This document shows, piece by piece, positions 31,301-39,125 of a DNA stretch of 43,035 bases. The stretch covers positions 1-43,035 of the forward strand of contig CAZFIJ010000069.1 in assembly GCA_964519515.1 (NCBI GenBank), read 5' to 3'. Under the pieces are notes generated by a model. The model ran no database searches, had not been told where the DNA came from, and was given only the letters and a program-made list of their open reading frames with translations. Source of the stretch: Korarchaeum sp964519515 (lineage in GTDB: Archaea; Korarchaeota; Korarchaeia; Korarchaeales; Korarchaeaceae). Every line of letters begins with the position of its first letter. Positions within the stretch are counted from its first letter, which is position 1. A program made the translations under genes and the position numbers.

Positions 31301-31330
31301 CGCGCCCTCCCCCCTATATTGGGTGCGATC

Positions 31331-31720
31331 ATGGGTTTCTTCAGGAAGATATTCGGGGGCAAGCATGAGGAGGAAGAATACTATGAAGAGGAAGAAGAGG
31401 AGTTCGAGGAGGAGCCTATCGAAGTTGAGCCAGTTAGACCTAGGTTCCTATCTGAGAAAGCCATAACGGTCAAGCCGATGAACTTGAGGAGCGCTGAGGA
31501 TGTGGAGCAGATATTGAACGAGATAAATGAGGGGAACATAGTGCTCCTGAGGTACGATGATCTCGCTTCAGAGGGGGAGGAGAAGCTCAAGTTCATGGTC
31601 CAGAAGCTGAAGGAGAGGATACTGGAGATGGGCGGAGATCTAGTCATGATAAGGGATAGGGGCTACCCTCCGATACTCATAGTGCCCAGGTTCATCGAGA
31701 TATGGCGTAGCCCGGATTAA
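31331..31720 (+). CDS. sepF: Cell division protein SepF (archaeal)
   Basis: The membrane anchor that ties FtsZ to the membrane in archaea. The 129 residues start MGFFRKIFGGK, the amphipathic membrane-targeting helix, then a very acidic linker (EEEEYYEEEEEEFEEE, about 13-28) and a globular domain with ITVKPMNLRSAEDVEQILNEI, IVLLRYDDL and a C-terminal IEIWRSP strand. I use ATG 31331, not the TTG at 31319. It overlaps the aCPSF1 stop by 4 bases. ftsZ lies 20 kb away. Confidence 0.93.
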   Translation: MGFFRKIFGGKHEEEEYYEEEEEEFEEEPIEVEPVRPRFLSEKAITVKPMNLRSAEDVEQILNEINEGNIVLLRYDDLASEGEEKLKFMVQKLKERILEMGGDLVMIRDRGYPPILIVPRFIEIWRSPD

Positions 31721-33591
31721 GCTAACTTAAATGTCTCACCTATTTGAGGAGATACCGTCCTGATCGAGGCGGATTTTGAGGCGAGGGGCCCGAATTCCCT
31801 CATCTTCTCCTCCTCACCGTGAACTAAGAAGACTCTGTGGGGCCTCGGCTCCATCGTGCTCAGGTAACTGAGGAGCTGGACTTTGTCAGCGTGAGCGCTG
31901 AAGCCCTCGATTACTCTCACATCCGCCCTGACTTTTATCGTGATATAACCCTCCTCATCCTGGAGCCTCAGCTCCCTCACCCCATCCCTGAGTTTCCTGC
32001 CCAGAGTACCCTCAGCTTGATAGCTGACGAGTACTATCGAGTTCTCCTCGTTCGGAGCTAGTAATTTCAGATAATCTACGCTAGGCCCACCTGTGAGCAT
32101 ACCTGATGGAGCTATTATGACAGCGGGCCCCCCTTTAGTCACATCAGGCCTCTCATCAGAGCTCACGAAGTTGAAATGGGGCTCTGTGAAGGGATCCCTA
32201 TCCCTCTTGAAGACGCTCTCCCTAACGTAATTTGATAGGTAATCAGGGTATGCGGAGTGTATGGCAGTCGAATCATATATCATACCGTCTAGATAGACTG
32301 GTATATCTGGGAGGGCTCCTCTCTCGAAACCATCAACTAAGGAGAGCATTATCTCCTGAGCCCTGCCCACGGCTAATGCTGGTATGAGGACCTTCCCTCC
32401 CCTCTCCGCTGCCCCCCTTATTATCGAGAAGAGCGTCTCCTCAGCTTCAGGGAGGCTGGGAAGTACATCAGATTCCCCACAGTACGTGCACTCCATTATG
32501 AGAGTTTCGACCCTTGGGAACTTCCTCACGGCCTTATCAAGTAATTTAGTGTCCCTGAACCTGAAGTCGCCCGTGTAAAGGACGTTATGTCTCGCGCTCT
32601 CTATGTTCAGATGGGCTAGGGCTGAGCCGAGTATATGGCCGGCGTTGTAAAAGGTCAGCTTTATATCGGGAGATATATCCACTGTTTCCGTGTAATCGAG
32701 CGTTATCGTATGGTTCATCATGTTGACCACATCCCTCCACGAGAAGAAGGGGATCGAGCCCACCCTCTGGGAGAGATTTATGTAATCGTAGAGGAGGAGC
32801 ATCATCAGATCTCTCGTGGGCCTCGTCAAATAGACGGGCCCCCTATAGCCGTATTTGAAGAGAAGGGGCAAGGCTCCAGAGTGATCTAAATGCGCATGAG
32901 TTATTATTACAGCATCTAGTTCATCTAGATCCATCAGATCCAACCTAGGGAAGGCGCTCCTGCTAGATAGACTTATCCCGCAGTCTAGGAGCACATTGCT
33001 CTCATCTGTCGTTATCAAGATGGAGCTCCTCCCGACTTCCCTAGCCGCACCGAGGAAGGTAGCGTAGAGGCCCCTGCTGAGATTCAAAGGTTCTCTGAAG
33101 ATCCTCTCCGAGAGCTTCTTCATTACCTTCTTCCTCTCAGGAGCTCCAGATATTATCAAATTGTAGAATATGTCTAGGAAGGTCGACCTTATCGTCGGGG
33201 CCCTCATCACTACGGGCCTCCATCCGGTCTCCTTCAATATCTCGACTATGTTAGCTCCTCCTTTCCCGACGACGTAACCGGTCCTCTTAGCTATTATGTA
33301 GACCTCTCCAGTCTCTGGGACGAACTTGAGATCCTCTATCTCAGCGTTCTCAGGTATTGTCTTCCTTATGAATTCAGCGGCTGCTGCTTCATCCATCAGG
33401 GGCTTGCTAGCGAGTACTATTATCTTCTTCTTCAGTGTCTTAGCCGCATTGACAACTAGATCCGGCTTATCCAATATGTCCTTCGGGTTCTCAACGAGGA
33501 GAGTTACGAATGGACCCTCCAGCTCTACTTTCTCGACTTTAGCATATTGTGAGAAATACCTCTTCACTTTAGTCTTCAGGTCCTCGCTCAT
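31717..33591 (-). CDS. fttA: aCPSF1/FttA ribonuclease, transcription termination factor
   Basis: The archaeal CPSF73-like nuclease (KH plus metallo-beta-lactamase plus beta-CASP) that ends transcription by cutting nascent RNA at U-rich sites. The N-terminal KH region has GKGG (109-112) after IAKRTGYVVGK; the lactamase motif HAHLDH is at 232-237, HILGSALAH is downstream, and the beta-CASP part contains LVSYQAEGTLGRKL and GFSAHAD. The 624 residues are full length. It follows psmB with a 4-base overlap (ATGA) and is convergent with sepF. Confidence 0.97.
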   Translation of the reverse strand: MSEDLKTKVKRYFSQYAKVEKVELEGPFVTLLVENPKDILDKPDLVVNAAKTLKKKIIVLASKPLMDEAAAAEFIRKTIPENAEIEDLKFVPETGEVYIIAKRTGYVVGKGGANIVEILKETGWRPVVMRAPTIRSTFLDIFYNLIISGAPERKKVMKKLSERIFREPLNLSRGLYATFLGAAREVGRSSILITTDESNVLLDCGISLSSRSAFPRLDLMDLDELDAVIITHAHLDHSGALPLLFKYGYRGPVYLTRPTRDLMMLLLYDYINLSQRVGSIPFFSWRDVVNMMNHTITLDYTETVDISPDIKLTFYNAGHILGSALAHLNIESARHNVLYTGDFRFRDTKLLDKAVRKFPRVETLIMECTYCGESDVLPSLPEAEETLFSIIRGAAERGGKVLIPALAVGRAQEIMLSLVDGFERGALPDIPVYLDGMIYDSTAIHSAYPDYLSNYVRESVFKRDRDPFTEPHFNFVSSDERPDVTKGGPAVIIAPSGMLTGGPSVDYLKLLAPNEENSIVLVSYQAEGTLGRKLRDGVRELRLQDEEGYITIKVRADVRVIEGFSAHADKVQLLSYLSTMEPRPHRVFLVHGEEEKMREFGPLASKSASIRTVSPQIGETFKLA

Positions 33592-34208
33592 CTTAGTACC
33601 TCTCTCACTAAATCAGATATCTCCTCCCTGCTCAGGAAGCTGACCCCTTTATCATCTATCACCACTACATCTATCCCGTCGCCAGTAGCAGCGTCCCTAG
33701 AGAGCGCTGCAGTCATGCTAGATATCACCAACCTCAACGCGGATTCTCGATCCATATCAGGGGAGTATCCGCTCTCTATAACTGATATAGCCACTGGAGA
33801 GCCTGAGCCAGTCGCTAGATAATCCTCCTCCGTCAGTGTGCCGAAGGGGTCCACGTTGAATAAGTGGGGCCCCTCTCTATCGACCCCACCTACTATGAGT
33901 TGAGCTAAGAGGAAGTAGGGCCTGTACCTCCTCAGTAGGAAGGCCAGTATCCTAGCCATACCCCTCACGCTCAACGGCCTCTCTGTATCCAAGCTGTAGA
34001 GATCAGCTATCGTCCTTATATTGTTCACGAGATACTGACCGTCTGCCACGAGCCCTGAGATAGTTGCCACAGCGTAATCAGTTATCTTAATGGTTTTAAC
34101 TGCGCTCTTGCTCGCTACGAACGTCCCACTTGTCGCCCTTTTGTCGGAAGCCACGATAACCCCGTTCTTGAATTTAACGCCTACTGTAGTAGTACCTTTC
34201 ATCAACAT
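33588..34208 (-). CDS. psmB: Proteasome beta subunit
   Basis: The catalytic subunit of the 20S proteasome. A very short propeptide (MLMKG) precedes the active-site threonine of TTTVGVKF, which autoprocessing would expose. Lys33-type and Asp17-type residues lie in ASDKRATSGTFVASKSAVKTIKI, and GSGSPVAISVIESGY is family-typical. The 206 residues are normal. A TATA element at about 34238-34246 gives a short leader. Its stop overlaps the aCPSF1 start. Confidence 0.96.
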   Translation of the reverse strand: MLMKGTTTVGVKFKNGVIVASDKRATSGTFVASKSAVKTIKITDYAVATISGLVADGQYLVNNIRTIADLYSLDTERPLSVRGMARILAFLLRRYRPYFLLAQLIVGGVDREGPHLFNVDPFGTLTEEDYLATGSGSPVAISVIESGYSPDMDRESALRLVISSMTAALSRDAATGDGIDVVVIDDKGVSFLSREEISDLVREVLR

Positions 34209-34235
34209 AAGGGCACCGGGCTTAACTGAGGGAAC

Positions 34236-34247
34236 CGATTAAAAAGG
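34236..34247. promoter_or_regulatory. Shared TATA-like element of psmB and the UPF0179 gene
   Basis: CGATTAAAAAGG lies between the divergent starts at 34208 and 34266. Read on the plus strand (TTAAAAAG) it predicts a leaderless UPF0179 mRNA; read on the minus strand (CTTTTTAAT) it predicts a leader of about 9 bases for psmB. Confidence 0.45.
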
Positions 34248-34265
34248 ATTCCCTCACATCAACAT

Positions 34266-34694
34266 ATGCAAGAGGAAAGGATGGGGCTCGTCCCGAGCAA
34301 CTTAGCGAGAGAGGGGTTCAAGTTCATCTTCATGGGGGAGGCTGGAGCGTGCAGAGGATGTAAGTATAGGAGCGTTTGCGTAGATGGGATGGAGGTAGGG
34401 AGGCTATACGTCGTGAGGGGAGTCAATGAGAGGAAGAGGTTCCAATGCCCGATACATGGGGAGCTAGTCCTAGCATCGATAGCGAGAGCTAACGTAGAGA
34501 TCGCTTCAGGGGCTAGGATGGTGGAGGGGGCTAGCTTCATATACAGAAGTAACTGCAATGAGGAATGTGAGTATCGGAATTACTGCAAGCCGGAGGGAGT
34601 TAAAGAAGGGGATAAGCTGAGGGTAGTCAGGGAACTCGGGAAGATAAATTGCAAGAGATTTGGGGAGTTGAGGATCTACGAGGTGAGTTTCTGA
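34266..34694 (+). CDS. UPF0179 family cysteine-rich protein
   Basis: The 142 residues match archaeal UPF0179, of unknown function. Cysteine motifs (CRGCKYRSVC, about 25-34; FQCPIH, about 59-64; CNEECEYRNYC, about 98-108; NCKRF) suggest iron-sulfur or zinc binding. No membrane segment or signal is seen. It is probably leaderless. Its 3' end overlaps that of the FKBP gene by 19 bases. Confidence 0.9.
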   Translation: MQEERMGLVPSNLAREGFKFIFMGEAGACRGCKYRSVCVDGMEVGRLYVVRGVNERKRFQCPIHGELVLASIARANVEIASGARMVEGASFIYRSNCNEECEYRNYCKPEGVKEGDKLRVVRELGKINCKRFGELRIYEVSF

Positions 34695-35362
34695 TCTGAT
34701 TTCGGTATATCGAATTCCTCTATGAACCTAACGGCCTTAATTCCCTTCAGATGCCTCATTATCAGTGAGAGAGAACTTATTTTCCTAGAGTATGAATCCC
34801 TGAGGACGTAAGCCTTCGGTGGTAGCTGGACTTCAGCTCTCCCATCCTCTAACCACCTCGCAGTTATATCGTCGATACTCACATCGAACATATCAGCTAC
34901 TATAGCCTTGAGCTTCTCGAGGTCATCTTCTATCTTCTTGACGACTTCGCACTCAACTATCAGCTTCTTCCCCGCTAAAGGGTGGTTGAAGTCTACTGTG
35001 ACCCTTCCCCCATTCACCGATTGTATGACCCCTCTCTGGTCATCTAAGTAGATGACCTCGCCTACATGGGGATGTATGCCCTCTTTCTCGAGCCTCTTAA
35101 CTGAGAAGACCTTCACTTTACTCCTATCGTAATTCCCATATGCTTCTTCAGGCTCTAGAGTGAGTTCGAACTTCTCACCTTCCTCTGAGCTGAGTATCCT
35201 CTCCATGAGTTTTGGGAATAACTTCGTCTCCCCCGGTATGACGAGTATCGGATTGTAACTGACCTTCTCCGAGTATATGCCCGCTCTCTTCGCTACTTCC
35301 TCCACTGTAGTTTGATATATTGAGCTCTCATCCCTTATCGTGAGATTAACTAAGTAGAACAA
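34676..35362 (-). CDS. FKBP-type peptidyl-prolyl isomerase (SlyD-like, long archaeal form)
   Basis: A 228-residue chaperone/prolyl isomerase. The FKBP core has an inserted flap domain: LVIPGETKLFPKLMERI, FELTLEPEEAYGNYDRSKVKVF (about 62-83), IYLDDQRGVIQSVNGGRVTVDFNHPLAGKKLIVECEVV (about 104-141). A C-terminal domain of about 80 residues follows, as in long archaeal FKBPs. It starts at TTG 35362 after GGGGTGATAA, 4 bases from the rtcB stop, and is likely co-transcribed with rtcB. Confidence 0.92.
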   Translation of the reverse strand: MFYLVNLTIRDESSIYQTTVEEVAKRAGIYSEKVSYNPILVIPGETKLFPKLMERILSSEEGEKFELTLEPEEAYGNYDRSKVKVFSVKRLEKEGIHPHVGEVIYLDDQRGVIQSVNGGRVTVDFNHPLAGKKLIVECEVVKKIEDDLEKLKAIVADMFDVSIDDITARWLEDGRAEVQLPPKAYVLRDSYSRKISSLSLIMRHLKGIKAVRFIEEFDIPKSDQKLTS

Positions 35363-35366
35363 ATTA

Positions 35367-36809
35367 TCACCCCTTGACGACTCCTATGGGGACGAGTCTC
35401 GCGACTAATCTAGCTATTCCAGCTTTATGAGTGGCATTAACGACTTCATCGACGTCTTTATAAGCTCCAGGTGCTTCCTCAGCTGCTACAGCTAGTGAGG
35501 CGGGTTTCACTATTATGCCCCTCTCAGCTAGCATCTGCACTATCTGGCTCCCCCTATAGACTCTCTTAGCTTGCTCCCTGCTCATCACCCTCCCAGCTCC
35601 ATGAGCAGTTGTACCGAATGACTCACTCATCGCTCTCTCCGTCCCGGCCATCAAGTAAGATGCAGTCCCTTGGGACCCCGGTATTATCACGGGCTGACCC
35701 ACTTCTCTGTAATCCTCAGGTATCGCTGGATGCCCGGGAGGGAAGGATCTAGTGGCCCCTTTCCTATGCACATACACTTTGACCCTCTTCCCATCGACTA
35801 CGTGCTCCTCCAACTTCGCTATGTTGTGAGCCACATCGTAAACTAAGTCCATCCTCAAGTCCTCAGCGTTCCTCCCGAATACCCTCTCGAAAGCCTCCCT
35901 CACCCAATGCGTTATCATCTGCCTATTCGCCCATGCATAATTAGCTGCTCCTTTCATAGCTTTGAAGTACTTCTCAGCTATGTCCGAGTTAGCATAAGCG
36001 AATATCAGCTCCTTATCCGGGAGTCTGAAGTTAAGCGAGCTTATCTTTGACATCATAATGCTTAGGAAATCGTCAGCTACTTGGTGGCCGAACCCCCTGC
36101 TCCCAGTATGCACCATAGCGACGACTTGGCCCTCGCGCTCTATCCCCATGACTCTCGCAGCACCTTCATCGTATATCTTATCCACTACTTGGACCTCCAG
36201 GAAGTGATTTCCGCTCCCCAAAGAGCCCAGTTGGGGCAATCCTCTCTCCTTAGCCTTCCTACTTATGACCCCTGGGTCCGCTCCTTCCATCATCCCCCCT
36301 TCCTCGCAGTGCTCTAGATCTCTCTCCCATCCGTAGCCCTGCTCCACAGCCCACTTCGCTCCCATCACTATCACATCATCGAGTTGCCCCGGACTCAACC
36401 TCACCTTTCCACTGCTCCCCAGCCCAGAGGGGACGTTCTCGAATAACGCATCAACTAGTTGCTTGAGCTTTGGTCTCACTTCCTTCTCACTCAAGTCCGT
36501 CCTTATCAACCTGACTCCGCAGTTTATGTCGTAACCCACGCCTCCAGGGCTGACTATACCTTCGTGAGCATCGAAAGCAGCCACTCCCCCTATCGGGAAG
36601 CCGTAACCCTCGTGTATGTCTGGCATCGCTATGGAGTACTTATATATGCCCGGGAGCATGGCTACGTTAGCTAGTTGATCCAATGCTCTCGCTTCTATTC
36701 CCTTAACGAGTTTCTCAGTAGCGAATACAAGGCCTGGGACCCTCATTCCGGGCTTATAACCCTTCGGGAGTTCCCACCTAACCTCATCTATCTTCCTCAG
36801 CTCGACCAT
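35367..36809 (-). CDS. rtcB: tRNA-splicing ligase RtcB
   Basis: The 3'-phosphate RNA ligase that joins tRNA exons after intron removal. The 480 residues include VAMLPGIYKYSIAMPDIHEGYGFPIGG (about 47-73), GVGYDINCGVRL (metal cysteine, about 91-102), LGSGNHFLEVQ, HTGSRGFGHQ and AHGAGRVMSR with the GMP-attaching histidine. No intein interrupts it. I choose MVELRKIDEVRW at 36809 because it aligns with the usual family start and fits the TATA spacing; ATG 36824 would lie too close. The intron-bearing tRNA-Ile is a natural substrate. Confidence 0.96.
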   Translation of the reverse strand: MVELRKIDEVRWELPKGYKPGMRVPGLVFATEKLVKGIEARALDQLANVAMLPGIYKYSIAMPDIHEGYGFPIGGVAAFDAHEGIVSPGGVGYDINCGVRLIRTDLSEKEVRPKLKQLVDALFENVPSGLGSSGKVRLSPGQLDDVIVMGAKWAVEQGYGWERDLEHCEEGGMMEGADPGVISRKAKERGLPQLGSLGSGNHFLEVQVVDKIYDEGAARVMGIEREGQVVAMVHTGSRGFGHQVADDFLSIMMSKISSLNFRLPDKELIFAYANSDIAEKYFKAMKGAANYAWANRQMITHWVREAFERVFGRNAEDLRMDLVYDVAHNIAKLEEHVVDGKRVKVYVHRKGATRSFPPGHPAIPEDYREVGQPVIIPGSQGTASYLMAGTERAMSESFGTTAHGAGRVMSREQAKRVYRGSQIVQMLAERGIIVKPASLAVAAEEAPGAYKDVDEVVNATHKAGIARLVARLVPIGVVKG

Positions 36810-36835
36810 TTCGATCCAGCTCATCTTGAATTAGC

Positions 36836-36844
36836 ATTATTTAA
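36836..36844. promoter_or_regulatory. TATA element between rtcB and dim1
   Basis: ATTATTTAA is 22-29 bases before the dim1 ATG at 36865, predicting a leaderless mRNA. On the minus strand it is about 27-34 bases before the rtcB ATG at 36809, which supports that start over 36824. Confidence 0.5.
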
Positions 36845-36864
36845 CCTTGATCCAACATGCCTCG

Positions 36865-37596
36865 ATGAGAGCTAAGCTCGGGCAGCACATGATGGTGTCC
36901 AAGAAGTGGATAAAGCTCATAGCTGACTTACTCGACGTGAGAGGGGATGAGGTAATCGAGCTAGGTGCTGGGACTGGAAATTTGAGTGAGGAGATCCTAT
37001 CTAGGGATCCTAGGAAGCTTATATTAGTTGAGAAAGATGAGAAGTTCGTCAATATCTTGAGGGAGAAGTTCGGGGGGGATGGGAGGGTCGAGATACTGAG
37101 GGCCGATATCAGGGACCTCCTCCCCCTGAGAGTGGAGAAGATCGCATCTAATCCACCTTATTACCTCTCATCCCAACTCATAATAGGATTGGCTAGGAGT
37201 GAATTCAAGAGAGCTGTCTTAACTCTTCAGAAAGAGTTCGCTGAGAGGTTAGTTGCCAAACCGGGAACTGAGAAGTACGGGAGCCTCTCAGTGATAGCAT
37301 CCCTCCTCCTCAAGGTATCTCTCGTCTCGATAGTCGATAGGAGGTCTTTCAGCCCCGTTCCTAAGGTGGATTCAGCTATATTGGTCATAGAGCCGAAGCA
37401 GGATGAATTGAGGGATCAGATATTGAAGTACTGTAAGCTAGTATTCTCGAGGAGGAAGAGGGAGCTCAAGAACGCACTCAAGCCCGTCTTGAGGGGTATC
37501 GATGGGCTCCCCTATGCTGAGAGGAGGCCCTATCACATGAGCCCGGAGGAAGTGAGGGAAGTGATAGCTTGGCTATCTGGCAAGTTAGGGGATTGA
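36865..37596 (+). CDS. rsmA: rRNA adenine dimethyltransferase Dim1/KsgA
   Basis: Methylates two adjacent adenines in the 3' hairpin of 16S rRNA. The 243 residues start MRAKLGQHMMVSKKWI, with SAM motif VIELGAGTGNLSEEIL (about 32-47), ADIRDL and the catalytic NPPYYLSS (about 99-106), and then FSPVPKVDSAIL. The ATG at 36865 sits at the expected transcription start, so the mRNA is probably leaderless. The last base pairs overlap the TTG start of the next methyltransferase (TTGA). Confidence 0.95.
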   Translation: MRAKLGQHMMVSKKWIKLIADLLDVRGDEVIELGAGTGNLSEEILSRDPRKLILVEKDEKFVNILREKFGGDGRVEILRADIRDLLPLRVEKIASNPPYYLSSQLIIGLARSEFKRAVLTLQKEFAERLVAKPGTEKYGSLSVIASLLLKVSLVSIVDRRSFSPVPKVDSAILVIEPKQDELRDQILKYCKLVFSRRKRELKNALKPVLRGIDGLPYAERRPYHMSPEEVREVIAWLSGKLGD

Positions 37597-38135
37597 AGCT
37601 CATTAAGGACGATCAAGTCTACTGGCCGGCTGAGGACAGCTTACTGATGCTCGAAGCTCTGGATCCCGATCTATCGGGTAAGGTATGCCTCGACCTCGGG
37701 ACTGGGAGCGGGATAGTCGCGATAGAGATGGCTAAGAGAGGATGCTGTACAGTAGCTTCCGATATATCCCTTAGGTCATGCTTAATAGCTTCTAGGAACG
37801 CTGAGCTGAATGGTCTCGAAGTGCATGTAGTCCAAGGGAACATGACGAGGCACTTCAGGGATCTAGCCTTCGACTTGATAGCTTTCAACCCACCTTACTT
37901 ACCTGGAAGGGGGGACTCGAGATGGGCTGGGGGGAGGAGGGGGAGGGAGCTCATAGATGCTCTCATCGATGACCTACCCAGGTTGATGAAGGAGAGGGCC
38001 CTCATACTACACGCTGACTTCAATCTCCCAGAGCTGACTTTGAGAAAAGCCGAGAGAATGGGGTTCAAGGCCGAGATATACTTGAGGAGGAAGCTCGCTT
38101 TCCACGAATTAATGATAGTGAGGGTGAGCAGATGA
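37593..38135 (+). CDS. HemK/Mtq2-type protein-glutamine N5-methyltransferase
   Basis: A 180-residue class I methyltransferase of the HemK2/Mtq2 type, which in archaea and eukaryotes methylates the GGQ glutamine of the release factor. It has YWPAEDSLLMLEAL (about 11-24), SAM motif CLDLGTGSGIVAIEMAK, ASDIS and the amide-binding FNPPYLPG (about 101-108). Its start is TTG at 37593, overlapping the dim1 stop. It lacks the extra N-terminal helical domain of bacterial PrmC, as expected. A tRNA/Trm112 partner is not in view. Confidence 0.9.
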   Translation: MKLIKDDQVYWPAEDSLLMLEALDPDLSGKVCLDLGTGSGIVAIEMAKRGCCTVASDISLRSCLIASRNAELNGLEVHVVQGNMTRHFRDLAFDLIAFNPPYLPGRGDSRWAGGRRGRELIDALIDDLPRLMKERALILHADFNLPELTLRKAERMGFKAEIYLRRKLAFHELMIVRVSR

Positions 38136-38398
38136 TATCGAGAGCGGATCGAGAGGAGAGGCAGCAGTCGAGCTTGATAAATGCTCCCTGCCCCTATGGG
38201 AGCCCCCAATGAGAGCTATTGACCGCTGAGATCTACGTCAGATTCATCCTTCTGAACGTTATCGACCTAATCTAAGCTTTGAATACCCCTCTAGTGACGC
38301 CCCTCAAAATTCTGATAGTGTTCCATGCCTCCAGACATTAATGAGAGAACTGCTCAGGAGAGCTAGTGCGATATGATCTAATTCACCTAGAGTCGCTT
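38136..38398. other. Intergenic region with ORF-like fragments, about 260 bases
   Basis: No intact gene was found. On the plus strand TTG 38219 reads LTAEIYVRFILLNVIDLI then stops; a one-base shift gives SFEYPSSDAPQNSDSVPCLQTLMRELLRRASAI before another stop (about 38278-38376). This looks like a decayed gene of unknown family, but could be chance. No tRNA or C/D-box RNA was recognised. Confidence 0.3.
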
Positions 38399-38569
38399 TC
38401 AAAGTTCCTTAGCTTCCTTAACGATCTTATAATGCTTCTTACATAGGGGAATCTTCTTCCAATCACCAGCCTTGAGCTTCAGCTTCAGGCTCTGTATGGC
38501 AGGTAAGTAAGACCTGTCCACCTCTTTCTTCGCCTCCTCCTGACATCCCTCGATAGCGCACTCGACCAT
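38399..38569 (-). CDS. Small zinc-finger-like protein, 56 residues
   Basis: The protein starts MVECAIEGCQEEAKKEV and ends PLCKKHYKIVKEAKEL. C4 and C9 plus C43 and H46 form a CX4C...CX2H set suited to one zinc ion; the middle is a basic helical segment (LKLKLKAGDWKK). Small proteins like this occur in archaea, with unknown function. GGAGG is upstream of the ATG and a TATA box, AGTTTAAATAC, at about 38588-38598, so it has its own promoter. The frame is shorter than 60 codons; a longer overlapping frame from 38699 is non-coding in my view. Confidence 0.72.
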   Translation of the reverse strand: MVECAIEGCQEEAKKEVDRSYLPAIQSLKLKLKAGDWKKIPLCKKHYKIVKEAKEL

Positions 38570-38608
38570 CTCTCGTCCCTCCGAGGGAAGTATTTAAACT
38601 TTTCATCG

Positions 38609-38640
38609 GGTCGGTCGCGAGTTCGACTCTCGTTCGGAAA
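38609..38640 (+). other. Isolated tRNA T-arm-like sequence
   Basis: GCGAG-TTCGACT-CTCGT forms a T stem and loop with the GTTCRANNC consensus, followed by a 7-base run TCGGAAA that would be an acceptor 3' strand. No matching 5' acceptor, D arm or anticodon arm was found nearby. It might be a tRNA relic or a chance match. Confidence 0.3.
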
Positions 38641-38695
38641 GCTCTCAGGCTATGCGATTCCGATGATCCCTCAATTGAAGAGGCTTTCAACAAAG

Positions 38696-39052
38696 TCACC
38701 TCAACAATGGGAGTTTCCCGGTAATTCTATCTATCTTTTCCTCCTCATGAGGCCCTATCCCTACAGCTGTCGCCGTCCCAGGCTCGAGCTCAGTCAATCC
38801 TGCGTCCCTTATCAAGACAGACACCAGTCCCTCATCTAAGGCTTTCCTGTGGATCTCGATGAGTTCCTTCTCACTCCTCACCTCAAGGACAACTTTCTTA
38901 GCTCCCTCCTCCTTCCAAACTCTATATATATCTGGGTTTTCCCTCCTAGATATCTCAGCAGCTTCAAGTGAGGCATGAGCTACTTGAACAGCTATCTTCC
39001 CGCAGCTCATCCCCAGATCCTTCCTCACCGCTATCACTTGTTTGTACTTCAA
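38696..39052 (-). CDS. pth: Peptidyl-tRNA hydrolase Pth2
   Basis: The archaeal/eukaryotic-type enzyme that frees tRNA from stalled peptidyl-tRNA. The 118 residues have YKQVIAVRKDLGMSCGKIAVQVAHASLEAA (about 3-32), KKVVLEV, GLVSVLIRDAGLTELEPGT and GIGPHEEEKIDRITGKLPLL, all standard. The start is TTG 39052, with GGGGGGAGGAG upstream and a TATA element CTTATAAATC near 39099-39108. Confidence 0.96.
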   Translation of the reverse strand: MKYKQVIAVRKDLGMSCGKIAVQVAHASLEAAEISRRENPDIYRVWKEEGAKKVVLEVRSEKELIEIHRKALDEGLVSVLIRDAGLTELEPGTATAVGIGPHEEEKIDRITGKLPLLR

Positions 39053-39125
39053 CTCCTCCCCCCTAATTTCGATGTCGTGAACTAGCCTCAGAGTAGCGAT
39101 TTATAAGCTTTGATCCCTTCGAATC

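Noticed and set aside
31264..31362. N-terminal extension of the Lsm protein (MPPNIFLKKPM...)
   Set aside because: It would read through the divergent promoter; the family begins at the ATG at 31263, and the size then fits.
38463..38699. A 78-codon minus-strand frame starting GTG at the pth2 stop
   Set aside because: Its second half runs out of frame through the better-supported 56-residue zinc protein, its composition is not protein-like (GGGEERGGQVLL), and no family fits.
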